From positions 1 through 32,847 of the forward strand of contig CAZTGE010000036.1 of the NCBI GenBank assembly GCA_964612995.1: DNA of 32,847 nucleotides, in the 5' to 3' direction. Positions 1 through 9,067 of the stretch are shown in pieces; the stretch's first letter is position 1; every line of letters starts with the position of its first letter. Both the position numbers and the translations under genes were made by a program. Below the pieces are notes generated by a model, which worked only from the letters and a program-made list of their open reading frames with translations, was not told the origin of the DNA and searched no databases. The DNA comes from SLQH01 sp964612995. GTDB lineage: Bacteria > Planctomycetota > UBA11346.

Positions 1-86
1 GGGCGAGCTTTGAGTCGCCCTGGCCACCCGGCCGGGGCCGCGCGCGTCCATGCCGAGCTGGTGCGCAGCGCTCCGGCCGGAAAGCT

Positions 87-320
87 TCAGCCGCCGGTGT
101 CGCCGCGCGGCGGCACCGGATCATAGCCGTGTCCACCCCAGGGATGACAGCGCAACAACCGCCGCAGTGCGAGCCAGCCGCCACGCAGGGCACCGTGGGT
201 CTGCAACGCCTCGATCGCATACACGCTGCAGGTCGGCAGGAACCGACAGGCCGGCGGCTTGAACGGCGAGATCCAGCGGCGGTAGCAGCGCAGCAGCACC
301 ACCAGCAGGCGTACGATCAC
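87..320 (-). CDS. yidD: YidD membrane protein insertion efficiency factor
   Basis: Small membrane-associated protein of about 77 residues that assists YidC/Sec-dependent insertion of inner-membrane proteins. The sequence shows the full YidD signature: a hydrophobic N-terminus (VRLLVVLLRCYRRWISPF), the cysteine-bearing CRFLPTCSVYAIEAL core, and the RRLLRCHPWGGHGYDPVP tail. I place the start at GTG 320-318 because it shares GTGA with the rnpA stop codon, a tight translational coupling usual for this pair; there is no ATG in a better position. The family normally sits between rnpA and yidC. yidC would lie beyond the left edge, and only 86 bases remain, so its presence cannot be judged. Length matches the family. 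Identification is secure; the start is very likely. Confidence 0.93.
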   Translation of the reverse strand: MIVRLLVVLLRCYRRWISPFKPPACRFLPTCSVYAIEALQTHGALRGGWLALRRLLRCHPWGGHGYDPVPPRGDTGG

Positions 321-715
321 GATCGACCTCGCTGCCGGCGGCCCGTGCCCGGGGCCGGGTTCGCCCGCATGGCGCGTTCGAGCAGCCGATCGAGTTCGCG
401 ATCGAACTCCGGATGCCGCTGCGGGGAGGGCGGGCGACGCAGCAGGATCACCAGGTCGTGGCCGTGGAGCCGGTGCTGCCAGGCGGTGCGGAACCGTTCG
501 CGCACCCAGCGTTTGATGCGATGGCGCTCGACCGCGCGCCTGTCGACCTTCAGCGAGACCATCACCCCCAAGCGCGAGCGCTGTGGCCCGCGCTTGGGCC
601 GCGGTGCGACCAGCACCACTGCGTGGCGCCCCGCCGCCTTCTGCTGCCGGTGGAACACGCGGCCGTAGTCGCGCCGGTCGTGCAGGCGGGCGGTGGCGGG
701 GAAGGACTGGTCCAT
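317..715 (-). CDS. rnpA: Ribonuclease P protein component
   Basis: Protein subunit of RNase P, which binds the catalytic RNA and helps it remove 5' leaders from pre-tRNAs in the cytoplasm. The 132-residue protein has the family hallmarks: an early RRDYGRVFHR segment, the strand SRLGVMVSLKV, and the basic RNR-type helix RRAVERHRIKRWVRERFR that contacts the RNA. The C-terminus is arginine-rich and low in complexity. The gene overlaps yidD by four bases and is divergent from mutS with 115 bases between the start codons. The usual upstream partner rpmH (ribosomal protein L34) is not present in that gap: reading the minus strand there gives no L34-like peptide. The ATG at 715 has no clear Shine-Dalgarno sequence. 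Confidence 0.95.
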   Translation of the reverse strand: MDQSFPATARLHDRRDYGRVFHRQQKAAGRHAVVLVAPRPKRGPQRSRLGVMVSLKVDRRAVERHRIKRWVRERFRTAWQHRLHGHDLVILLRRPPSPQRHPEFDRELDRLLERAMRANPAPGTGRRQRGRS

Positions 716-830
716 GGGTCCATGCTAGGCGGGAGCACAGCGCGGCAACGCCGCGCACCGCGCGCCCGTGGCTGGCCGGTGCCCATCACGTCTTGCCCCC
801 CGACGTCGGCCCCCTCCAATACACCGCCCG

Positions 831-3506
831 ATGGCCAGAACGACCGACCCTCTCGATACGCCGATGATGCGCCAGTACCGGGCGACCAAGGCGGAACACC
901 CCGACTGCCTGCTGTTCATGCGCATGGGCGATTTCTTCGAGCTCTTCCTCGATGACGCCCGCGAGGCTGCGCAGATCCTCGGCCTGACCCTCACCGCACG
1001 CAACAAGCACGACGCCAACCCCATCCCCATGGCCGGAGTGCCCTGGCACAGCCTGGAAGGCCATCTGCCCAAGCTGCTCGCAGCCGGCAAGAAGGTCGCG
1101 ATCATGGATCAGCTCGAGGATCCGAGCACGGCCAAGGGGCTGGTCGAACGCGGGCTGACCCGGATCATCACCGCCGGCACCTTGCTCGACGAGGACGTGC
1201 TCGAAGACGGCGCGGCCAATTTCCTCGTCGCCCTCAGCGAACTCGACGGGGCGGTCGGGGTCGCCGCGCTCGACTGCTCCACCGGCCGGTTCCAGGTCGA
1301 GGAGGCCGAGGGTCCGCGCGAACTCGGTCTGGTGCTCGCGCGCCTCGCACCGGCCGAGCTGCTGCTCAACGACGAGCTGCTCGCTGCGCCGGACACCGAC
1401 CGCCGGCTCGCAGCGCTGTTCGAGGGCGCCACTCCCCCTCCGGTCGCGGGGCTGCCCGGCTACGCCTGGCGCGCGGCCGATGCCCGGCGGACGTTGTGCG
1501 AGAGCCTGGGCGTCAGCGGGCTCGACGGCTTCGGCATCGGCCCCGACGAGGACCACCTCTGCGCCGCCGCCGCGGCCGCATTGCGCTACGCCGAGGCCAA
1601 TTCCCACCACGCCCTGAGCCACGTGCGCGAGATCGTCCGCGTGCACCGCGGGACCTTCCTGGTCATGGATGCCGCCTGCCGCCGCAACCTCGAGATCCTG
1701 CGCAACCAGCGCGACCGCGGCCGCACCAACACCCTGTTGGCGGTGGTCGATCGCACCCGCACTGCGCCGGGCGCCCGACTGCTCGCCGAATGGCTCGCCC
1801 GCCCGCTGGCCAGCGTCGCCGGGATCAACGCCCGCCATGACGCCGTCGACGCGCTGGTCGCCGACGATGCGCTGCGCACCGACCTACGCGATCAGCTGGC
1901 AGAGGTCTACGACCTCGAACGCCTGCTCACCCGGGTGGCCACCGGTCGCTGCCACGCGCGCGACCTGGTCCAGCTGGCCCAGACCATGCGGGCGGCCCGG
2001 GCGATCGCCGCGGTGCTCGAACGCCAGCCGCTGCCCGCCTTGCTCGCCGGCCAGGCCGCCTTCCTCGAACCGCCGGCCGCACTGCTGGAGCAGATCGAGA
2101 CCACCCTGATCGACGACCCCCCGTTGAGCGTGGCCGAAGGGGGATTCATCCGCGACGGCGTGGAGCCGGAGCTCGACGAGCTGCGCGCGCTGCGCACCGG
2201 GGCCAACGACTGGCTCGCCGGCTATCAGGTCCGCGAGGCGGAGCGCACCGGGATCCCCAAGATCAAGGTCGGCTACAACAAGGTCTTCGGCTATTACCTC
2301 GAGGTCGGCAAGGCCCACGCCCAGAAGGTCCCACCGGACTTCGTGCGCAAACAGACCCTGGTCAACGCCGAGCGCTACATCACCGACGAGCTCAAGGAGT
2401 ACGAGGACCGGGCCCTGGGCGCCGAAGAACGGATCCGCAAACTCGAGTCCGAGCTGTTCACCGCGCTGCGCGAGGCGGCACACGCCCAGCTGCCGGCGCT
2501 GCAGGCCTGCGCCCGGGCCCTGGCGGTCTGCGATGTCCTCGCCGGTCTCGCAGCGGTCGCACGCAGCGGCGGTTGGGCACGGCCGACGGTCGACGACTCG
2601 CTGCGGCTCGAGCTCGATCAGGCGCGGCACCCGGTGGTCGAGAGCGTCCTCGGTCGCGGCGCCTTCGTCGCCAACGACATCGCGCTCGATGCCGCCCCCC
2701 AACGCGCCGCCGATGGCCCCGGCCGCCTCACAGTGATCACCGGGCCGAACATGTCGGGCAAGTCGACCTACATCCGCCAGGTCGCGCTGTGCGTGGTCCT
2801 GGCCCAGGCGGGTTCCTTCGTGCCCGCCGCCGGCGCGCGCATCGGCGTGGTCGACCGCCTGTTCACTCGCGTCGGCGCCGGCGATGAGCTGGCGCGCAAC
2901 ATGTCCACCTTCATGGTCGAGATGGCCGAGACCGCCAACATCCTCAACAACGCCTCGCGCCACAGCCTGGTGGTGCTGGACGAGGTCGGCCGCGGCACAT
3001 CGACCTTCGATGGCGTCTCGCTCGCCTGGGCGATCACCGAGCATATCTACAGCGCCATCGGTTGCCGGTGTCTCTTCGCCACCCATTACCACGAGCTGAC
3101 CGACCTCGCCGAGGACCGGCCCGGCGTACGCAACCTCACCGTGGCGGTGGCCGAGGAGGAGGAGGACGTGGCCTTCCTGCACGCCATCGTCCCCGGCGCG
3201 GCGACCAAGAGCTACGGCATCCATGTCGCCCGGCTCGCCGGCGTGCCCGGCGCGGTGATCCGCCGCGCCGGCGAGGTGCTCTCCACGCTCGAACAGCTCA
3301 ACGTCAGCCTGACCGAACGCGAACGCGCCTCGACCCGTGGCCACGACGACCCGGCCGGCGCCGGGGCATGCCAGCTTTCGCTCTTCAGCGTCGCGGAGAG
3401 CCCCGCGCTACAGCGGCTCAAGAGCCTCGACATCGACGAACTCAGCCCGCGCCGCGCGCTCGACCTGCTCTACGAACTGCGCGACACTGCGCGCCAGGAG
3501 GCCTGA
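831..3506 (+). CDS. mutS: DNA mismatch repair protein MutS
   Basis: MutS recognises mismatches and small loops and recruits MutL in an ATP-dependent manner. The 891-residue protein is full length for MutS1. It has the mismatch-reading FxE motif at about residues 35-37 (MGDFFELF), the connector and lever regions, Walker A at about 638-646 (GPNMSGKST, K644), the STFMVEMAETANIL dimer-interface loop, Walker B LVVLDEVGRGTSTFDG, and the FATHYHEL segment. The C-terminal tail is short. I chose ATG 831 (MARTTDPLDTPMMRQY) because family members begin a few residues before the MMRQY motif; an in-frame GTG at 768 would add 21 low-complexity residues. No strong Shine-Dalgarno is visible. The next gene starts one base after its TGA, so the two are probably cotranscribed. 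Confidence 0.97.
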   Translation: MARTTDPLDTPMMRQYRATKAEHPDCLLFMRMGDFFELFLDDAREAAQILGLTLTARNKHDANPIPMAGVPWHSLEGHLPKLLAAGKKVAIMDQLEDPSTAKGLVERGLTRIITAGTLLDEDVLEDGAANFLVALSELDGAVGVAALDCSTGRFQVEEAEGPRELGLVLARLAPAELLLNDELLAAPDTDRRLAALFEGATPPPVAGLPGYAWRAADARRTLCESLGVSGLDGFGIGPDEDHLCAAAAAALRYAEANSHHALSHVREIVRVHRGTFLVMDAACRRNLEILRNQRDRGRTNTLLAVVDRTRTAPGARLLAEWLARPLASVAGINARHDAVDALVADDALRTDLRDQLAEVYDLERLLTRVATGRCHARDLVQLAQTMRAARAIAAVLERQPLPALLAGQAAFLEPPAALLEQIETTLIDDPPLSVAEGGFIRDGVEPELDELRALRTGANDWLAGYQVREAERTGIPKIKVGYNKVFGYYLEVGKAHAQKVPPDFVRKQTLVNAERYITDELKEYEDRALGAEERIRKLESELFTALREAAHAQLPALQACARALAVCDVLAGLAAVARSGGWARPTVDDSLRLELDQARHPVVESVLGRGAFVANDIALDAAPQRAADGPGRLTVITGPNMSGKSTYIRQVALCVVLAQAGSFVPAAGARIGVVDRLFTRVGAGDELARNMSTFMVEMAETANILNNASRHSLVVLDEVGRGTSTFDGVSLAWAITEHIYSAIGCRCLFATHYHELTDLAEDRPGVRNLTVAVAEEEEDVAFLHAIVPGAATKSYGIHVARLAGVPGAVIRRAGEVLSTLEQLNVSLTERERASTRGHDDPAGAGACQLSLFSVAESPALQRLKSLDIDELSPRRALDLLYELRDTARQEA

Positions 3507-3507
3507 G

Positions 3508-4059
3508 ATGCGCACCGTGTCCGTGCTCCTGGTCCTGCTGCTCACCGCCATGGCGACGGCCACCGCCGCCACGGTGCGCGTCGCCGGCCTTGCGCTCGAG
3601 CTGCCTCCGGGCTGGCAGGCCGATGACGACCCCCCGGCGGGCTGCATCGCCGCCTGGCGCTATGGTGATCCGTCGGCCCCCGATCCCGCCTCGGGCGCCA
3701 GGGCCGATCGGCCCGCGATCACCCTCGCTCGCTCGCCGCACGGCGCGCTGGAGGCCGGTTTCCCCGCCTGGGTCGCACAGCAGCGCGCGAGCCTGACCAT
3801 GCTCGACCAGAGCGTCAGCCTGCACAGCGACCAGGCCGAGGTGCTGGCCGGGAAGACCGGCCATCGCCTCGGCTACACCCTGCGCGGCGCCGGACTCGCC
3901 TGGTACCAGGAGACCCGGCTGCTGCAGCTGGGCCAGACCGGGCTCGCCTTGTGCTGCAGCGCACCAGCCGCGCAACGCGCGACCTGGTCCCCCGTCTTCG
4001 CGCGCATCGCCGCGAGCATCACCGTCCCTGACCGACCCGGAGCGAGATCCGCGCCATGA
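3508..4059 (+). CDS. Exported DcrB/DUF1795-like protein
   Basis: A 183-residue protein with a clear signal peptide (MRTVSVLLVLLLTAMATATAA) predicted to be released outside the cytoplasmic membrane. The mature part opens with a strand and the ELPPGWQ turn, then SPHGALEAGFPAWVAQQ, a GYTL strand, and a closing FARIAASITVP helix-strand. This layout resembles DcrB/DUF1795 domains (PsbP-like fold), which often begin with a (L/F)PxGW motif. No enzymatic function can be assigned. The ATG follows AGGAG at 3496-3500. The stop codon overlaps the start of the aminotransferase gene (ATGA), and mutS ends one base upstream, so it is the middle gene of a compact three-gene operon. The family call is moderate; that it is an exported coding gene is well supported. 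Confidence 0.75.
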   Translation: MRTVSVLLVLLLTAMATATAATVRVAGLALELPPGWQADDDPPAGCIAAWRYGDPSAPDPASGARADRPAITLARSPHGALEAGFPAWVAQQRASLTMLDQSVSLHSDQAEVLAGKTGHRLGYTLRGAGLAWYQETRLLQLGQTGLALCCSAPAAQRATWSPVFARIAASITVPDRPGARSAP

Positions 4060-5291
4060 GCCGACCCACCATCACCTGCACCCCACCCCTCTTCCCCACC
4101 CGTCGGCGCGAGGTCATCGATGCCGCGGTGCAGCAACTCGAGCACGGCGACTGGGCCCGTCTCGAGGGCGCTCCCGAGCTCGAACAGGACCTCGCCGCCT
4201 TCCACGGCCCCGCGGTCGACGGCCGGCCGGGGATCGCCTGGTTCATCACCTCCGGAACCGCCGCGCTCGAAGCGATGCTGCTCGGCCACGCGATCGGCCC
4301 CGGCGACGAGGTCATCACCACCCCCTACACCTGGGCCGCGACGGTCTCCGCGATCCTCGCCATCGGCGCGGTGCCGGTATTCGCCGACATCGATCCGATC
4401 ACCGGCCTGCTGGAACCGCAGACTCTCGCCCCGCGGATCACCGAACGCACTCGGGCGATCCTCGCCGTCCATCTCTTCGGTCACCCGGTCGACTGCCGCG
4501 CGCTGCGCGCGATCGCCGATGCACACGACCTGCTGCTGTTCGAGGACGCCAGCCAGGCCCACGGCGCCCGCTTCGCCGGACACCGTGTTGGCGCCTGGGG
4601 CGACGCCGCGGCGCTCAGCTGCATGGGCATGAAACCCCTGGCCGGGACCGAAGGCGGCTACGCCCTGTTCCGCGATCCCGCGGCGGCCGAGACCGCCTAC
4701 CTCTACGGCAAGCACCCCCGCGGGCTCGATCCCCAGCGGGTATCGGCGCTGCAGAACGCCGGGCTGCTCGACGCGCTCCAGCTCGGCTGGCGGCCCTCGC
4801 CGGTCTGCGCCGCGCTGGTGCGTGCGGCGCTGCCCTTCCTCGACCAGGAGAACGCCGCGCGACGCGCCAACGCCGCCACCCTGCGTGCCGCGCTCGCCGA
4901 ATGCCCCGCGCTGACCATGCCCCCGGAACTGCCCGAGGCCGAAGGCGTCTACCACCTGCTCTCGCTGGTCTACGACGAACAGGCCGGCGGCCGCAGCCGC
5001 GCCGCCTTCCTCGAGCGCTTCGCCGAGTGCGGCGGCGAAGCCTTCGTCTACATCCCCACGCCGATCCATCGCCTGGCCCGGATCAACGCCGCGGGCTACA
5101 GCGGACCGCGGGTGTTCTGGCACGACCAGCTCCGCCGCGCCGGCGTCGACTTCCGCACCACGGCCTGCCCCGGCGCGGAACAGCGTAGCCGCACCAGCTT
5201 CGAAATGGGCTTCAACTGGACCCGCGAAGACCCTGAGGCGATGCAGCAACTGGCGGCCGCGCTGATCTGGGCTGCTGGCGCGCAGGACTGA
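4056..5291 (+). CDS. DegT/DnrJ/EryC1-type PLP-dependent aminotransferase
   Basis: A 411-residue fold-type I PLP enzyme of the DegT/DnrJ/EryC1/StrS family, which usually transfers an amino group to keto-sugars used in surface polysaccharides or secondary metabolites. Visible features are the cofactor-binding SGTAALEAML (about residues 70-80), PYTWAATVSAIL, the FADIDPITG strand, the aspartate-containing FEDASQAHGA, and K193 in MGMKPLAGTEGG, which fits the Schiff-base lysine position. The lysine context departs from the usual HxxK of sugar aminotransferases, so the substrate may differ. It starts at the ATG overlapping the previous stop. No sugar dehydratase, epimerase or glycosyltransferase lies nearby, so the pathway cannot be inferred. 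A hairpin follows 11 bases after the stop. Confidence 0.88.
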   Translation: MSRPTITCTPPLFPTRRREVIDAAVQQLEHGDWARLEGAPELEQDLAAFHGPAVDGRPGIAWFITSGTAALEAMLLGHAIGPGDEVITTPYTWAATVSAILAIGAVPVFADIDPITGLLEPQTLAPRITERTRAILAVHLFGHPVDCRALRAIADAHDLLLFEDASQAHGARFAGHRVGAWGDAAALSCMGMKPLAGTEGGYALFRDPAAAETAYLYGKHPRGLDPQRVSALQNAGLLDALQLGWRPSPVCAALVRAALPFLDQENAARRANAATLRAALAECPALTMPPELPEAEGVYHLLSLVYDEQAGGRSRAAFLERFAECGGEAFVYIPTPIHRLARINAAGYSGPRVFWHDQLRRAGVDFRTTACPGAEQRSRTSFEMGFNWTREDPEAMQQLAAALIWAAGAQD

Positions 5292-5302
5292 GCGCGACCG
5301 GA

Positions 5303-5337
5303 GCGGCCGGATGCCTGGCCCGCATCCGCCCGGCCGC
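5303..5337. terminator. Hairpin between convergent genes
   Basis: Inverted repeat between the convergent aminotransferase and beta-helix genes: left arm 5303-5314 (GCGGCCGGATGC), loop of seven bases, right arm 5322-5337, which is the complement interrupted by a 3-4-base bulge. Because it is symmetrical it could stop transcription from both sides. There is no T tract, so it is only a terminator-like structure. Confidence 0.5.
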
Positions 5338-5357
5338 TGATGGGCACGCGCGCGCCG

Positions 5358-8300
5358 CTACCCGTCGCCGTTGGAATCGGACAGGATCTGCAGCGTCTCT
5401 TCGACGCCGGGATCGAGATCGTCGAACACCACCGGCGTACCACCGTCGTAGAGCCGGGTGATGCCAGCGACAACCGCGTTGATCTGCACCGTGCGGGTCA
5501 GCGGTGCGATCGCGACCTCGATCCGACGCCGTGGCACAGCGTCGTCACCGGCGATGTGCATCGGCGCCACGATCTTGAGCGGATCCGGGTCCAGGCGGTA
5601 GCCGCTGGCGGCGCCCAGACGCCAGATCAGCGACTCGCCCGCTTCCGCGATCCCATCGGCCCGGGCCACGACCCGCAGGCGCAGTCCGGCCGCGCCCGCA
5701 GGCACGATCACCCCGGCGGGGTCGACCGCGGCCCCGGTGGCGCTGTCGATCAGGCTGACGTCGGCCAGCTCCGCCTGCGAGGCGCCATCGAGGCCGAGCG
5801 CCAGCGGCAGGTCGGCCTCGAGTACCGTGCTGCAACCGATGCGCAACTCGCCGTGGTCTCCGGCTTCGTCAAGGCGGGCGTCGACGGCGGTGATCCACAG
5901 CGTCGGGGCGGCATCGATGCGCAGGCGCAGGTCGTCGACCAGCACCGAGGCGTCGGTACTCGCCGGGCTGCCCATCAGCTGCCACAGGCCGTCGTGGAGG
6001 TCGGCGTGGGTGGTCTTGAACGACCAGCCGGCGTCCCGCGTGATGCCGTTGACCGCGATATCGCTCACCACCCGCTGATCGTAGTCGAGCACGCCGGCGA
6101 TGGTGACCCAGTCGGTCACCGACTCCGCGAAATCGCTCACCGCGCCGATACCCTTCCACCCGTCGGCGGTGTTGGCATAAAGATAACCATCGCGCCGCAG
6201 GCCGAGTTCGAACGCGTAGGTGCTGTGCTGCCAGATGCCATAGCCACCCACGCGCACCCGCAACGCGGCCCCGGTATCGCCGGGCGTCGCGGCGCGCAGG
6301 CGCAGGCGCAGGCTGAAGCCGACACGCGAGGCGGTGTCGTCGAAGGCGGGGTCGATGATGCCGAAGTCACCGTACACGATCAGCGTCTCGTCGCCGCGCA
6401 CCTCGGCGACACCGTCATCGACCAGTGTGGTGTCGCGGTCGGTCGCGGTGTAGGGATCCGCCGCCCACGGGCCCTGCCCGAACAGCGGCCCATCGGCATA
6501 GCCCTGGTCCCCTTCGAAGGTGATGGTGTCGCCGGCGGTCACACCGGCGGCGGTCGTCGCCCAGGGCGAGAAGGTCGACGAGACGGCGCGGACGCGGTAG
6601 TACCGCGTGGCTGGCACACCGGCGAGCACATCGACGAAGCGGGTGGTGCCCGGCGCGGCCCGGCCGACGGTGAGGAATTCCCACCCGCCGTTGGGATGGT
6701 CGGTCTTGTATCCGCGATCGATCCAGTGCGCGGCCGTACCGCCGGTGGTATCCTGCCAGGTGATGTCCACGGTGCCATCGCGCCGGGCGCGGGCGACGAC
6801 GTCGGTAGGGCGGGAATGCACGGGCGTGGATACGCCGACCTCCGCCAACCAATCATCGTGCCCGCGCTCGAAACAACCGATATCCGGCGCGCCGGCGAGC
6901 GCACCGGGGTTGGGTACGGCGGTGCTGCCGGCGTCGATCGCCGCGCTCGCGTCGGCGCGCAGGCGGTAGTCGCCCGCAGCCGGGTCGATGAACAACGCGT
7001 CGGTGGCCTGCTCGAGGTTGTGATCGGCGGTGTAGCTCGGATCGATGTGGCCGCCGCCGTCGAGCACCGAGCCCGCGCAGATGTTGTTGCGCACCAGGGT
7101 GTCGGCCATGTTGAAGAAATCGCTGTCGTCGCGCGACACGCCGCCGATCCCCCCGCCGAAACCGATCATAGTGTTGTTGGTCACGGTAAGGTTGTTGGCA
7201 TCGTTGATGTTGATGCCCTGGTTGCAGTCATAAATCAGGTTGTGGTCGACGACGTAGTCGTCGCAGAAATCGAAGTAGATCGGGTTGCCGAGCGCAGCAA
7301 CGACGTTGCGCACCACGTTGTGGTCGATGCGCGTCGCTCCGGTACGCGGCGGATTGCCGACGGTATGACCGACGAAGCGGATGCCGCCGACGTCGCGGGT
7401 CAGCAGACCGGCTGCCGAGATATGGTTGTGGTGGATGCGCGAGGGCGTGGCCGGATCAGAGGTGTAGAGGCTCGAGCCATCGATCAGACCCCAACCGGCG
7501 CAGACCAGGGTGTTGTGATCGATCTCGATCCGGTCCGGCTTGACCGGCGTGCCGGGCGTGTTCCCGGGCGTCTGCGCGATGTAGATCCCGCTGGCGTGCA
7601 CGCCGCTGTAGTTCACGTCGTGGATCAGGGTATCGGTCACCCGGTGATCGGTGCCGAAGAGCACGATGCCGTTGCCGGCGGTCTGCGCGATATGGCAATC
7701 GCGCACGGTGTGGGCCGTGCCGGCGATCATCAGACCGCTGGACATGATCCATTGGCCATGGTATTTGCCCCAGGTCCCGTGGAAGTGATTGAGATGACGC
7801 AGGTCGATGCTGTCGAGCGTGATGTGGTGCGCGCTCGCGTTGCCCTGCACCGCGGGGATGTCGACACTGCCGCGGTTGTGGGTCAGCCAGGCGCCCATGC
7901 CCACGCCGTCGCCGAGCAGGTTGTCGGTGGTGATGGTCGCAGCCTCGACGCTCAGGTCGCGTAGCTCGATGTGGGCCAGACCGCTGAGGTCGAAGGCGTA
8001 GTCGCGCTGCTTGATGCGCATCACATGCTCGTTCGGGTCGCCGCCATCAGGCAGCCAGACCCGGATGCTGCCGTCGGCGCGGTCATGGTACCACTCGCCG
8101 GGCGCGTCAAGCTCGCTGCCGTCGCCGCGGGTGAGGAAGAACGGCGTGCCGGCGGTCACGCGGCTGAAAGCATGCTGGTCCTGACTGATGGAGGTGAAAA
8201 CCACCGCGGTGATCTGGCCGTCGGCGTACGATTCGATCGGGCCGATGCACCAGAAGCCCCAGCTCTGGTTCTCGTGCGGCTGGATGCCGAGCGTCGCGCC

Positions 8301-8909
8301 CGCTGGCCAGGCCCCATCGGGATCATCGAGCGCGTCGCAGGTGAAGGTGATCCGTCGCGCACCGCCCTTGGCCACCGGGCCCCAGGGCGTGGCGCTGCCT
8401 TGGCCGAGGTCGTCGATCGACTGCACCGCACTCACCCGCAGGACCGCGTCGGGGTGGAACAGGCCGCGGCCGACGGGGCGGTCCGGCGTCCGCGCCGTCC
8501 ACAGCATCGCCCCATCGCAGAACAGCTGCTCGTGCTGATTGAGCGTGCTGGCGAACGGCACCGGATAGGAGGCCCGCCAGACGTGATCGCTGCCGACGAC
8601 CCGGCTCCAGCCGTCGAGGACATCGGCACCATCGATCACCACCGGTCCGTCGCCGGCGGCGGCGTAGACGATGGGGCTGCCGGCGGTGCCCGAATGCGCC
8701 GGAATCACCGTCTCGCGATAGGTGCCAGCGTGGATCCGCACCGTGTCGCCGGCCACGGCCACCGCGGCCGCGCCCTGGATCGTCGGGTAGGGCGCGCCCG
8801 CGGATCCGTCGCCCGGGCCGGTGGCGGTGCCATCGACGTGGATCTCGGCGGCCGACAGCCGCGCGAACGCGACCAGGGACAGGAGTGCGAATGACAGGGC
8901 CGTGCGCAT
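5358..8909 (-). CDS. Secreted right-handed parallel beta-helix protein
   Basis: A 1183-residue exoprotein. The signal peptide is MRTALSFALLSLVAFARLSAA, with start ATG 8909 preceded by GGAG; an upstream in-frame start would spoil the signal. The mature N-terminus (HVDGTATGPGDGSAGAPYPT, then GDTVRIHAGTYRETV) is the opening typical of pectate-lyase-like beta-helices. The core at roughly 303-680 has repeated Asn/His-rich coils (LRDLSV, IDHNTLV, NNTMIGFGG). It is followed by a fibronectin type III-like domain (about 697-785), a LamG-like beta-sandwich (about 795-1005) and a Calx-beta-like segment (about 1015-1120), ending SDSNGDG. The fold suits binding or cleaving an acidic polysaccharide, but no catalytic residues can be named. 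The abrupt SNGDG end resembles the start of a calcium-binding repeat and may mark loss of a C-terminal module. The sigma/FecR pair upstream on the same strand may control it. Confidence 0.85.
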   Translation of the reverse strand: MRTALSFALLSLVAFARLSAAEIHVDGTATGPGDGSAGAPYPTIQGAAAVAVAGDTVRIHAGTYRETVIPAHSGTAGSPIVYAAAGDGPVVIDGADVLDGWSRVVGSDHVWRASYPVPFASTLNQHEQLFCDGAMLWTARTPDRPVGRGLFHPDAVLRVSAVQSIDDLGQGSATPWGPVAKGGARRITFTCDALDDPDGAWPAGATLGIQPHENQSWGFWCIGPIESYADGQITAVVFTSISQDQHAFSRVTAGTPFFLTRGDGSELDAPGEWYHDRADGSIRVWLPDGGDPNEHVMRIKQRDYAFDLSGLAHIELRDLSVEAATITTDNLLGDGVGMGAWLTHNRGSVDIPAVQGNASAHHITLDSIDLRHLNHFHGTWGKYHGQWIMSSGLMIAGTAHTVRDCHIAQTAGNGIVLFGTDHRVTDTLIHDVNYSGVHASGIYIAQTPGNTPGTPVKPDRIEIDHNTLVCAGWGLIDGSSLYTSDPATPSRIHHNHISAAGLLTRDVGGIRFVGHTVGNPPRTGATRIDHNVVRNVVAALGNPIYFDFCDDYVVDHNLIYDCNQGININDANNLTVTNNTMIGFGGGIGGVSRDDSDFFNMADTLVRNNICAGSVLDGGGHIDPSYTADHNLEQATDALFIDPAAGDYRLRADASAAIDAGSTAVPNPGALAGAPDIGCFERGHDDWLAEVGVSTPVHSRPTDVVARARRDGTVDITWQDTTGGTAAHWIDRGYKTDHPNGGWEFLTVGRAAPGTTRFVDVLAGVPATRYYRVRAVSSTFSPWATTAAGVTAGDTITFEGDQGYADGPLFGQGPWAADPYTATDRDTTLVDDGVAEVRGDETLIVYGDFGIIDPAFDDTASRVGFSLRLRLRAATPGDTGAALRVRVGGYGIWQHSTYAFELGLRRDGYLYANTADGWKGIGAVSDFAESVTDWVTIAGVLDYDQRVVSDIAVNGITRDAGWSFKTTHADLHDGLWQLMGSPASTDASVLVDDLRLRIDAAPTLWITAVDARLDEAGDHGELRIGCSTVLEADLPLALGLDGASQAELADVSLIDSATGAAVDPAGVIVPAGAAGLRLRVVARADGIAEAGESLIWRLGAASGYRLDPDPLKIVAPMHIAGDDAVPRRRIEVAIAPLTRTVQINAVVAGITRLYDGGTPVVFDDLDPGVEETLQILSDSNGDG

Positions 8910-9067
8910 GGTGATCTCCGCAGCAAGGGTTCTCACCCCCACGTCGGATTCGGGCGCGACGGGTTACGCCAACGCAGATCACGCCGCGAGTGGCCGTGTG
9001 ATACGATGTGGGCTCCGGAGCATCCCGAGCACTCGCGCGGCGGCGGGCGGATCGGGTTGCCGGCGGG

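Noticed and set aside
1..51. Minus-strand ATG at 51 open to the left edge, possible yidC start
   Set aside because: The 17 readable codons do not resemble a YidC N-terminus and there is no good ribosome site; too short to call.
5340..7964. 874-codon open frame on the plus strand
   Set aside because: It lies opposite the beta-helix gene, has no ribosome site or domain, and its His/Val/Gly/Asp-rich composition is that of an antisense frame in GC-rich coding DNA.
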